A stretch of 8,975 bases of DNA from Thioploca sp. (GTDB lineage: Bacteria; Pseudomonadota; Gammaproteobacteria; Beggiatoales; Beggiatoaceae), in NCBI GenBank assembly GCA_011371325.1, contig DRQV01000169.1, positions 1 to 8,975 of the forward strand. The letters run 5' to 3'. The first letter of the stretch is position 1. The number at the start of each line of letters is the position of its first letter. Below, in pieces: positions 1 to 6,753 of the stretch. Both the position numbers and the translations under genes were made by a program. The notes beneath the pieces were generated by a model. It made no database searches. It saw nothing but the letters and a program-made list of their open reading frames with translations, and was not told the origin of the DNA.

Positions 1-418
1 AAAGTTTTTAATTAGCGGGATTATAACTATTTTTTCCATGCAATTGGTACAAGCAGCAACAATTTGTGATGCTAAATCAGCTTTGGTAGATGCTCGTTTA
101 AATCTGATGATGATGGTAATGTCAACGGAAAAAGAAGAGCAAGATGATTTAAGAATAGAAATTAATAAGGCTAGTATAAACCTTGATAACGCTTTGGAAA
201 CTATGCTTAAAGATGAAAATAAAACTGATGATATTCAATTGGCTGATTTACAAAATACTTGGTCCAAATTTAGAAACACGAGAGAAAGTGATATTATTCC
301 AGCAATTTATGCCGGCAATAATGATAAAGCTATTGAAATAGCCACTGGTATTCAGGCTAAACGAATGGATGATATGAATAATGTAATTCAAGCTCTTAAT
401 GGTGATAATTGTAATTAA
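1..418 (+). CDS. Exported four-helix-bundle protein of unknown function (5' end cut by window)
   Basis: The reading frame is open from base 2 and runs to TAA at 416-418. The 12 codons before the first in-window ATG (38) encode KFLISGIITIFS. Joined to MQLVQAA this forms a hydrophobic signal peptide ending in an A-x-A-like site, so the true start lies just left of the window and the ATG at 38 is probably internal. The mature part (about 115 residues) is almost all helix, has CDAK near its start and NCN at its end, and carries an LQNTW...AG.NDKA...Q.KRMD pattern. That resembles the periplasmic 4HB_MCP-type sensor bundle of chemotaxis receptors, but there is no second membrane helix and no signalling domain. 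It is a clear paralogue of the C-terminal half of the next gene (583-1509). Function is unknown; a periplasmic ligand-binding or structural role is only a guess. Confidence 0.8.
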   Translation, partial: KFLISGIITIFSMQLVQAATICDAKSALVDARLNLMMMVMSTEKEEQDDLRIEINKASINLDNALETMLKDENKTDDIQLADLQNTWSKFRNTRESDIIPAIYAGNNDKAIEIATGIQAKRMDDMNNVIQALNGDNCN

Positions 419-445
419 CCTATTTTTTGAAATAAGATATTTTAA

Positions 446-552
446 GTGGGATTTCATATATAAAATATTGCCATTCCCATGAAAGTGGAAATGATAATAC
501 CCCTAGATTTTCGTTTACATAGAAATAATAATAATTTTATATGGAATCTCAC
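446..552. repeat. Long imperfect inverted repeat in the leader before the 583 lipoprotein gene
   Basis: Arm 446-460 (GTGGGATTTCATATA) pairs with 538-552 (TATATGGAATCTCAC) over 15 consecutive positions, two of them G-U in RNA. Three more pairs follow a single-base bulge (462-464 with 535-537). A small hairpin lies inside at 472-493 (CATTCCCA against TGGAAATG, one mismatch). The structure fills most of the 164-bp gap between the two paralogous genes. It could be a structured 5' leader, a remnant of a small mobile repeat, or a processing or terminator region. No riboswitch class is recognised. Confidence 0.5.
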
Positions 553-568
553 CTATTATATCCTAGTT

Positions 569-575
569 AAGGAGG
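569..575 (+). promoter_or_regulatory. Strong Shine-Dalgarno site AAGGAGG
   Basis: AAGGAGG sits 7 bases before the ATG at 583 and is the strongest ribosome binding site in the window. Most neighbours have weak ones (AAGGAA, GAGG, or overlap coupling). This supports 583 as the start and suggests the lipoprotein is made at a higher level. The site lies just outside the long inverted repeat at 446-552, so folding of that repeat would leave it exposed. Confidence 0.75.
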
Positions 576-582
576 ACAAAAT

Positions 583-1509
583 ATGCTTCAAAATATATTA
601 ATTAGATTGACTATTATTTTTATTATTATTTTTACTTTTACAGCATGTTACGAAGCCAAAATGAAACAAGAAGGCCAGCAGGCAGTTAATGCTTTTTTGG
701 AGGAAATGAGCCCTGAACTAGCCAGAAAGATTGATGAAATTGAAGCAGAAATTACGCTTACTGAAGAAAAAATTAATAAACTATCAGAATTGAAGCTTAA
801 ACACCCAAATTATGCTGGCAAAATAGAAAGTTCACGCAGACAGTGGGAAGTTTTACAAAATAAACTACAACAAAGTTTAAAGGAAATTGAAGATGTGATG
901 GAAAGCACTTACGTTACCTATGAATTAGATAGAATTCAAGGTGGTAATCAATTTAATAAAATATCTGGTAAATTACTTTCATCTGCTGATTTGGTATTAG
1001 CTTCTGCTGGTACAACTAAGGAAGCAATTGAAGAGGCCTTAAACGAGGTAGATAATCAATCTGTACCTTCATTAAATATCAATTCTACAACTGATAAAAC
1101 TATCCCAATTATAGAAAATTCGGTAAAAGACATAAATTATTCAAATCCAATCAATACTAATATTGCATGTGATGCCAAAAAGTTTTTAACCGATGTTCAT
1201 TTAAATTTGATGATGATGATTATTGCAACTGATAAAGTAGAACAAAATATTTTAAGGAAAGAGATAGATAAATCAAATATTAAATTTGAACGAGCTATTG
1301 CAACTATGTCCAAAACAGGAAATGAACAAATAACTATTTTGCAAGATACTTGGATGGTATTTAAAAATACTAATAAAATTGAAATTTTTCCACAAATTCA
1401 AGCTGGTGCTAATGATAAAGCTTTAAATATTGCAAATAATATTCAAGCAGAACGTATGGATACTATGAATACTATAATTCAAAATCTGATTGAAAATGAT
1501 TGCGATTAG
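583..1509 (+). CDS. Lipoprotein with coiled-coil region and C-terminal four-helix-bundle domain
   Basis: The 308-residue product starts with a lipoprotein signal (hydrophobic residues 8-19, then FTAC with the lipid-anchor cysteine at 22). The residue after it is Tyr, not Asp, which favours the outer membrane by the Lol rule. Residues about 25-115 are charged and helical, rich in E/K/Q with heptad-like spacing, probably a coiled coil. Residues 150-193 look like a polar linker rich in N, S and T. Residues 194-308 repeat the domain of the preceding gene: CDAK at 196-199, LNLMMM at 207-212, LQDTW at 253-257, AGANDKA at 274-280, QAERMD at 288-293 and a terminal NDCD. My hand alignment gives roughly half identical residues. 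C196 and C307 bracket the bundle and could form a disulfide in the periplasm. No enzyme motif is visible and the function is unknown. A 37-bp gap leads to the next lipoprotein gene. Confidence 0.85.
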   Translation: MLQNILIRLTIIFIIIFTFTACYEAKMKQEGQQAVNAFLEEMSPELARKIDEIEAEITLTEEKINKLSELKLKHPNYAGKIESSRRQWEVLQNKLQQSLKEIEDVMESTYVTYELDRIQGGNQFNKISGKLLSSADLVLASAGTTKEAIEEALNEVDNQSVPSLNINSTTDKTIPIIENSVKDINYSNPINTNIACDAKKFLTDVHLNLMMMIIATDKVEQNILRKEIDKSNIKFERAIATMSKTGNEQITILQDTWMVFKNTNKIEIFPQIQAGANDKALNIANNIQAERMDTMNTIIQNLIENDCD

Positions 1510-1546
1510 TAATGGATAAATTCAACAATTAATTAAGGAAAACAAT

Positions 1547-2035
1547 ATGTATATTAGATTATTCGTAATCTTAATATTAATTTCAGCCTGTAATGAATCT
1601 GATCTATTAGAATTACCAAGTCAATTTTCTATATCTACTAATGTCCAAGGCCAAACTACTGCTGGTTTAAAAGGTATTGATAGCGATAACAATGGTATAC
1701 GTGATGATATTGATCAATTAATTAAACAAAAATTCTCAGATACGCAAGCAATCAAACGAGCGGCGGAACAAGAAGCACGAGCATTACAACAATTTATGGA
1801 AGTAGATACTAAAGAAGAAGCCTTAATAGCAACTGAACAAATTGCTAGAGCAACCAGTTGCATTTTTAAAATATTATCTGATCCAATTCACGATTACGAA
1901 GTAAGGCAAGCTTTATCTACAGAAATAGAAGCCTGGACTACTAACATTAAAGAAAGATTAGTTAAATATTTAAAATCCAGTAAGCTTATTAGTGGAGCAT
2001 ATTTTATGCAACCAATTGAACCAGTGTGTGATTGA
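1547..2035 (+). CDS. Small lipoprotein with a calcium-loop-like motif
   Basis: The 162-residue product starts at ATG 1547, 6 bases after AAGGAA. The signal sequence ends in ISAC, with the lipidation cysteine at residue 15 followed by Asn, so an outer-membrane location is likely. Residues 45-56 read DSDNNGIRDDID, which fits the D-x-D-x-N-G-x-x-D loop of thrombospondin type 3, dockerin and EF-hand-like calcium sites. Only one copy is present. I recall similar G-[IV]-D-x-[DN]-x-[DN]-G-[IV]-R-D-D segments near the start of uncharacterised gammaproteobacterial exported proteins. The rest (57-150) is predicted helical. C105 and C161 are the only cysteines after the lipid anchor and could pair. The chain ends in VCD, like the CD/CN tails of the two genes upstream. 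Function is unknown. The stop overlaps the ribosome binding site of the next gene, so translation is probably coupled. Confidence 0.8.
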   Translation: MYIRLFVILILISACNESDLLELPSQFSISTNVQGQTTAGLKGIDSDNNGIRDDIDQLIKQKFSDTQAIKRAAEQEARALQQFMEVDTKEEALIATEQIARATSCIFKILSDPIHDYEVRQALSTEIEAWTTNIKERLVKYLKSSKLISGAYFMQPIEPVCD

Positions 2036-2037
2036 GG
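2034..2037 (+). promoter_or_regulatory. GAGG ribosome binding site that sets the start at 2047
   Basis: GAGG overlaps the TGA stop (2033-2035) of the upstream lipoprotein gene and lies 9 bases before ATG 2047. An in-frame TTG at 2032 would add five residues but has no ribosome binding site at a usable distance and would place an Arg and extra residues ahead of a normal signal peptide. ATG 2047 is therefore the better start. Confidence 0.65.
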
Positions 2038-2046
2038 ATAATTACC

Positions 2047-3204
2047 ATGAAAATCATAATATTATTTCTGCTTAGTTCCTTTGCATATGCACAACAATGT
2101 GAACCAGAAAAATTTCGAGTAGTATTTAGCAATGGTGAATTAACTACCCCTAAACAAGCTTTTACTGCCATGAACGAATTAGCTCTAAATTTAGGTGATA
2201 ATTACGCTGATGAAGGCATTACCTATGATCTAGCTTATAATTATTCAGATGCTGCATTTAAGCAACTTTTGCAAACTTCAGATCAACACTTATGGTATAT
2301 GAATTTAGCAAAATTAATCTACAACTGGAAATATCAAGTTAATACTCCAGAATTAAATCAACATGTTGAAAAATATCGAGAAGCTATTTTACAAGGTCAG
2401 AAAGTATTAGTAGTCTCACATTCACAAGGAAATTTTTATACCAATCTAGCTCAACGGATGCTTACCAATCAAAAACCAGCCATCACTATAGAAAGTTTTG
2501 GTACTTTTGGGATAGCAACTCCTACTGTTCGAGTTGGAAATAATGATGCTTATCTTACTAATCATCTTGATATAATTACTTTGATACCAAGTTCATTGGA
2601 AGCAAATTGGACTTTGCGAAAAATTGATAGTGGGAAAGTTATTGATAATATTGGTTCTATTCCGGCTCATAATTTTACCCAAACTTATTTATCACCTTAT
2701 TATGATATAAAGCCTGAAATTATTACCAAAATAAAACAAGAATTAAGTAAATTAACTGACCCACCACAAGTAGTTAAAAGTGGTTCAATTACAGTTACCT
2801 TAACCTGGAATCTCACAACTAAAAATGATGTTGATCTACATATTTTTGAACCAAATCAAACTCATGTATATTTTGAAAATAAAATTGGTAAAAGTGGCTA
2901 TTTAGATGTTGATAATACACAAGGATTTGGGCCTGAGCATTATTATACAGATTGTAAAAAACTTCAGACTGGCGAATATTTGGTTGGGATAAAATATTAC
3001 AGCGATAGTTTTGTACCAGCAAGACCAGTAATGACAACTGTAACTATTTCAACTCCAGGTTCAACCAGGACTTTTATAACTGAATTGAATAAAACAGAAA
3101 CTAATTCCAACTTAATAAAATTAGCGAAAATTATCATTGGACGAACTGGTGATCCAATAAATGGCAGACTAAAATATCAAATTATTTCGTTAGCCACAGA
3201 TTAA
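2047..3204 (+). CDS. Secreted alpha/beta-hydrolase (lipase/esterase-like) with DUF2135-like C-terminal domain
   Basis: The 385-residue product has a signal peptide (1-15, cleavage after AYA). Residues about 20-235 look like an alpha/beta-hydrolase. A strand KVLVV runs into SHSQG (124-128), the nucleophile elbow with S126 as likely catalytic serine. D175 (NHLDII) and H208 (AHNF) are well placed to complete a triad. SHSQG departs from classical GxSxG at its first position, as in some lipase and PGAP1-like proteins. Residues about 246-340 match DUF2135: a VTLTW strand, then NDVDLHIFEPN (260-270), YLDVDNTQGFGPEH (285-298) and a Gly-Glu-Tyr strand; the Asp-rich loops could bind calcium. C18 and C303 are the only cysteines. 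Substrate is unknown; an ester on a lipid, cell-envelope glycan or polymer is possible. The next gene starts 10 bp downstream, so it probably shares the transcript. Confidence 0.8.
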   Translation: MKIIILFLLSSFAYAQQCEPEKFRVVFSNGELTTPKQAFTAMNELALNLGDNYADEGITYDLAYNYSDAAFKQLLQTSDQHLWYMNLAKLIYNWKYQVNTPELNQHVEKYREAILQGQKVLVVSHSQGNFYTNLAQRMLTNQKPAITIESFGTFGIATPTVRVGNNDAYLTNHLDIITLIPSSLEANWTLRKIDSGKVIDNIGSIPAHNFTQTYLSPYYDIKPEIITKIKQELSKLTDPPQVVKSGSITVTLTWNLTTKNDVDLHIFEPNQTHVYFENKIGKSGYLDVDNTQGFGPEHYYTDCKKLQTGEYLVGIKYYSDSFVPARPVMTTVTISTPGSTRTFITELNKTETNSNLIKLAKIIIGRTGDPINGRLKYQIISLATD

Positions 3205-3214
3205 AGAATAATTT

Positions 3215-4453
3215 ATGAATCGTTTAGCATATCTAATAAGTCAATATCCAGCTATTTCCCACACTTTTATCTTACGTGAAATCAGTACATTACGAAAGTT
3301 TAACTTTGACATCAGCGTAACATCCATCAATCCTCCAGACCGTGATATAAAACAATTAACTGACATAGAACAAGAAGAAGCAATTAATACTTATTATATA
3401 AAACCAGATGGCATCATAGGAGCAGGCAAAGCTCATTTTTATACCATACTCACTCAACCATTAAATTACTTAAGAGGCTTATTTTTTGCATTACGTTTAG
3501 GTAAATTTGATTTAAAAAAAATATTATATAACTTCTTTTATTTTGTTGAAGCAGTAATGATTGGCCAGTGGATGCGTAAAAACAAATTATTGCATTTACA
3601 TGTTCATTTTGGTATGGAAGCAGCTACAGTGGGATTAATAACCAAACGGACTTTTCCTATTACATTCTCTTTTACTATGCACGGCCCACGTGATTTTTAT
3701 GATATCTATGGTTGCTATTTAAGCCAAAAAATTTTAGATGCTGATTTTATTTGTTGTATTAGCAATTTTGCCAAAAGTCAATTGATGATGTTATCACCAT
3801 CTACTTGTTGGGATAAATTAGAAGTAGGTCCATTGGGAGTTAATCCTAATATATTTACCCCTCGGCAATTTCGTCAGCATCCCGAACCATTCGAGATACT
3901 CTGTGTAGGTAGACTAGTGCCAGATAAAGGTCAATTTATTTTAATAGAAGCAATAACTCGTTTAATTGCTAAAGGTTATAATTTACGTTTACATTTAGTA
4001 GGCAATGGACCGGACAAACTAACTTTAGCAACTGAAGTGAAACAAAGAGAATTAACTAAACAAATTATATTTGTTGGAGCAGTTAATCAAGATCAGATTA
4101 TCCATTTTTATGCCAATACTGATATCTTTGTATTAGCTAGTTTTGCCGAAGGTTTACCAGTTGTATTAATGGAAGCTATGGCGATGGAAATTCCTTGTGT
4201 AACTACTAATATTACTGGAATTCCAGAATTAATCGAACATAGAGTTAATGGTTTATTAGTCACTCCTTCAGATATAGATAGTTTAACTATTGCATTAGCC
4301 GAATTAATGGATAAACCTAATTTTCGCCGACAACTTAGCATTGCTGCTGGTAAAAAAGTTAGACAAGCTTACGAACTACAACAAAATACTAAAAAGTTAG
4401 CTAACATTTTCCAAAAACGTTTAAATAATTTTAACATTTTGAGAATACCATGA
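3215..4453 (+). CDS. GT4-family glycosyltransferase
   Basis: The 412-residue product is close to the usual GT4 length. The N-terminal GT-B lobe begins LAYLISQYPAISHTFILREI, a start typical of the WcaL/AmsK-like colanic-acid and exopolysaccharide transferases. HVHFG (129-133) and FTMHGPRD (153-160) line the acceptor/donor cleft. The C-terminal lobe has CVGRLVPDKG (230-239), LVGNGP (261-266) and the EX7E donor-binding motif, E312 to E320 within FAEGLPVVLMEAM. There is no signal peptide or transmembrane helix, so it should act at the cytoplasmic face of the membrane. With gmhA and the heptose nucleotidyltransferase downstream, a retaining heptosyl- or hexosyltransferase building a surface glycan is plausible; the actual donor cannot be read from sequence. 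It ends in an ATGA overlap with the next gene. Confidence 0.92.
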   Translation: MNRLAYLISQYPAISHTFILREISTLRKFNFDISVTSINPPDRDIKQLTDIEQEEAINTYYIKPDGIIGAGKAHFYTILTQPLNYLRGLFFALRLGKFDLKKILYNFFYFVEAVMIGQWMRKNKLLHLHVHFGMEAATVGLITKRTFPITFSFTMHGPRDFYDIYGCYLSQKILDADFICCISNFAKSQLMMLSPSTCWDKLEVGPLGVNPNIFTPRQFRQHPEPFEILCVGRLVPDKGQFILIEAITRLIAKGYNLRLHLVGNGPDKLTLATEVKQRELTKQIIFVGAVNQDQIIHFYANTDIFVLASFAEGLPVVLMEAMAMEIPCVTTNITGIPELIEHRVNGLLVTPSDIDSLTIALAELMDKPNFRRQLSIAAGKKVRQAYELQQNTKKLANIFQKRLNNFNILRIP

Positions 4454-6150
4454 AAAATATAATTATTAGTTTAATTATCATAATGACATCTTTTATTTCT
4501 CCAGTTTCTGCTGAATCTGCTAAATTTGTTCAATGGTGGGGAGAATACCTACCAAAACATGGCAAAATTTATCCTGGTGGTTACCGGAATAGAAATTCAA
4601 TTCAATATCAAGATTTAAATGCGGATGGTATATATAATGATGCATTAATTTGGTATGAATTTGATTTAAACAAACCATTTAGTCCAGCCTCATATAATGA
4701 AACTGGTAAAAAACGACATAGATATCGAACTGGTTTTCCAAGTGCAATATTTTACGGTGGTATCATCGCCCGTTATACCAATGTTTCAGATATTACTACA
4801 GAAGATAAGAAAGGTAATAGATATAATCTATTCAATAAAATAGCTCAAGCCACAGTTCAACCCAAAGAAGGTAGCAGGCCATGCTCTTATGCTATTGATT
4901 ATCCTAATAATTCATCTCATAGTTGGGGCGATAAAAAACAACGAGCTGACATGACTCTTTTTTTGGTAGAACCAAAAAAATGGAAACAGCCACTTTCCAA
5001 TGCTTTTTATAGTGTTAAAGATGCTAAGGTAAATTTTTCAGTCTTTTACATATGGAAGAAAGATGGATTTATTAATGGAGGAGCCGGTGCTAAACAAATT
5101 ACTTTTGATTCAACTAGTAGGCTATCGGTTAATTTAACTCGTCGGCGTGAAAATATTGAAGAAGGTCGATTCATTGTCCAAGATGGTGAACAATTCTGGA
5201 TTAGTGAAGCTAAAATTATACATAATGAAAAGACCGATAAATTTTCCACTGGTGTAGACGGCATGTCGGTAGAGGCTTTAAAACGAGGAGCTGTTGTCCA
5301 ATTAAATCCGTTAAATTCACGTTGGGCAAAGTATAATCCACGTCAAGATACGGCGAAAGTTGATAGTCTTGTCACAACTCTTGAAGAAATAAATTACAAT
5401 CCTAAAAAATCTACTAATGAAGAAATTCAATTACACAAAATTATAAGTGATGAATTGTTAATCGAAGTAAATAAAATGCAATTTGACCCGCAAAATGCTA
5501 CTTTTATAGAACATGAATTTCAGGATGTACAAGCGGTTGGAGTTTATTTTGCTACTTATACTTTCTCTCACAAGACTACCATTTTAGTGTTTGATAACTT
5601 TCAAGCTTGGGCAGTTGGCGAAGTTCCTGAAGGTAAAGCTATAAATTTCAATCAAGCAACCACCAATACTAAAATTACAGGTAGTGTATCAGTAAATTGT
5701 GGCCCTTATGAACGTATTACCACCCAATGTGTACCTGATAATATTAAGATTAAAGGTAAGATTACTGTAGATAGTTCTGATATTGGTAAATCGGCAGATA
5801 TTTTAGCAATCGCTGTTCATAAACCATATCCAGAGTCTAAAATAGAACAATTCTATAGCATAATTAATGAGGGTAAAGCTGTTGCAGAATGGGATGGTAA
5901 TTTAGAAACTTTACAGGTTTTTCAAAGAGATATTAAATTACAATCAGAACATAATTTTTTTATTTATCAAGGAAAGATACCATTATCTGGTTTTATGCAA
6001 GTTTTATTTGGCTATCGATTGCAAGATGGTAGCATAATTTATAATGCTGATAGCATTGATATGTTTATATATACCGAAAGTGTTAATCCAAAAAATGATT
6101 TACCATATTCAGAAAGCATAAAAGGACTATCGTGTTCAGAAAAAGAATAA
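4450..6150 (+). CDS. Large secreted protein of unknown function
   Basis: The 566-residue product has a clear signal peptide (hydrophobic core 4-17, cleavage after VSA at 19-21) and no lipobox or later membrane helix, so it is periplasmic or secreted. The start overlaps the glycosyltransferase stop by four bases. Residues 55-64 (DLNADGIYND) form a D-x-N-x-D-G-x-x-x-D calcium-loop-like motif. The middle (140-400) is beta-rich with many aromatics and no recognised catalytic motif. Residues about 435-542 form a separate beta module with WDGNLETLQVF, FIYQGKIPLSG and VLFGYRLQDGSIIYN. From memory this resembles a module near the C-terminus of many large exported proteins in Beggiatoa-type bacteria, but I cannot confirm it. 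Cysteines at 145, 417, 427 and 562 could form disulfides. Its place between glycan genes suggests a glycan-related or glycosylated partner; that is inference only. Confidence 0.8.
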   Translation: MKNIIISLIIIMTSFISPVSAESAKFVQWWGEYLPKHGKIYPGGYRNRNSIQYQDLNADGIYNDALIWYEFDLNKPFSPASYNETGKKRHRYRTGFPSAIFYGGIIARYTNVSDITTEDKKGNRYNLFNKIAQATVQPKEGSRPCSYAIDYPNNSSHSWGDKKQRADMTLFLVEPKKWKQPLSNAFYSVKDAKVNFSVFYIWKKDGFINGGAGAKQITFDSTSRLSVNLTRRRENIEEGRFIVQDGEQFWISEAKIIHNEKTDKFSTGVDGMSVEALKRGAVVQLNPLNSRWAKYNPRQDTAKVDSLVTTLEEINYNPKKSTNEEIQLHKIISDELLIEVNKMQFDPQNATFIEHEFQDVQAVGVYFATYTFSHKTTILVFDNFQAWAVGEVPEGKAINFNQATTNTKITGSVSVNCGPYERITTQCVPDNIKIKGKITVDSSDIGKSADILAIAVHKPYPESKIEQFYSIINEGKAVAEWDGNLETLQVFQRDIKLQSEHNFFIYQGKIPLSGFMQVLFGYRLQDGSIIYNADSIDMFIYTESVNPKNDLPYSESIKGLSCSEKE

Positions 6151-6170
6151 ATTTGTTCAATCCACTTTAT

Positions 6171-6175
6171 GGTGA
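6171..6175 (+). promoter_or_regulatory. GGTGA ribosome binding site favouring the start at 6181
   Basis: GGTGA lies 5 bases before ATG 6181. An in-frame ATG at 6169 would overlap this site, would add only four residues (MVII), and has no purine-rich site at a normal distance upstream. The shorter start also fits the usual GmhA length of about 190 residues. The choice is moderately sure. Confidence 0.5.
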
Positions 6176-6180
6176 TAATT

Positions 6181-6753
6181 ATGAATAGAAGTATGTGTCA
6201 GTCAGCACAAGATTATTTCACCACTATGAATGAGGTGATTAATGCTATTGACTATAAAATAATTGATGAATTAGTTGCTAGATTAGTACAAGCTCAAAAA
6301 GAAAATCGAAAAGTTTTCGTGTTTGGTAATGGCGGTAGTGCTAGTACTTCAGGCCATTTTGGTTTAGAATTTGTGATGACAGGAGCTCCTGGAGGTCCAA
6401 AAGCTTTACAAGTTCATAGTCTTAGCGATAATATTGGATTATTAACAGCATTGGCTAACGATACCTCTTATGCTGAAATTTTTCGTTATCAACTAAATGC
6501 CTTTGCTACTGCTGGGGATATAGCCATAGCAATTACTGGTTCTGGCAATTCACCCAATATTGTAAATGCTTGTCAATGGGCCAAAGATAATGGAGTTATA
6601 GTAGTTGCATTAACTGGTTTTGATGGTGGCAAAGTTCAGGAATTGGCAGATATTCAAGTTCATATTCCAAGTAATAATTATGGCATTATCGAAGATTTAC
6701 ATATGTCTATCGGTCATATAATTGGCCAACGTTTACATCAAATTTTACCATGA
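6181..6753 (+). CDS. gmhA: Sedoheptulose-7-phosphate isomerase (GmhA), SIS domain
   Basis: The 190-residue cytoplasmic enzyme should convert sedoheptulose 7-phosphate to D-glycero-D-manno-heptose 7-phosphate, the first step of nucleotide-heptose synthesis. The single SIS domain shows FVFGNGGSAS (47-56), SLSDNIG (80-86), ITGSGNSPN (118-126, phosphate-binding Ser/Thr loop) and LTGFDGG (144-150). Known GmhA metal/active-site positions align with H59, E63 and H179; the Gln of the E. coli enzyme (Q172) appears as E171 in IEDLH, a form I associate with GmhA of GDP-heptose clusters. The downstream HddC-GmhB fusion starts inside its stop (ATGA at 6750-6753), indicating translational coupling and pathway co-expression. 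A DiaA-like (DnaA-binding SIS) role is possible from fold alone but unlikely given the neighbour. A 30-bp gap separates it from the secreted-protein gene. Confidence 0.9.
   Translation: MNRSMCQSAQDYFTTMNEVINAIDYKIIDELVARLVQAQKENRKVFVFGNGGSASTSGHFGLEFVMTGAPGGPKALQVHSLSDNIGLLTALANDTSYAEIFRYQLNAFATAGDIAIAITGSGNSPNIVNACQWAKDNGVIVVALTGFDGGKVQELADIQVHIPSNNYGIIEDLHMSIGHIIGQRLHQILP

Noticed and set aside
38..40. ATG at 38 as the start of the first gene
   Set aside because: The open frame continues to the left edge and the 12 codons before it supply the hydrophobic core of a signal peptide, so this Met is probably internal.
248..457. Minus-strand open frame of 69 codons
   Set aside because: It lies opposite the 3' end of a well-supported gene, has low-complexity I/N/S content and no ribosome binding site I would trust.
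468..498. Promoter-like TTGCCA and GATAAT in the 419-582 gap
   Set aside because: The spacer is 19 bp and the region is AT-rich, so such matches are expected by chance; it also overlaps the small hairpin. TTTACA at 514-519 with TTATAT at 537-542 is equally weak.
1..1509. Chemotaxis receptor genes
   Set aside because: Only a sensor-bundle-like domain is present; there is no second membrane helix, HAMP or signalling domain.
2032..2034. TTG at 2032 as start of the hydrolase gene
   Set aside because: GAGG at 2034-2037 fits ATG 2047 and the signal peptide begins naturally with MKII.
2819..3037. Minus-strand open frame inside the DUF2135-like domain
   Set aside because: It is antisense to a conserved domain and shows no family features.
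4108..4341. Minus-strand open frame inside the glycosyltransferase
   Set aside because: It is antisense to the EX7E donor-binding region; a composition shadow.
5046..5264. Minus-strand open frame inside the secreted-protein gene
   Set aside because: It has no recognisable domain, and the + strand frame is continuous and carries a signal peptide.
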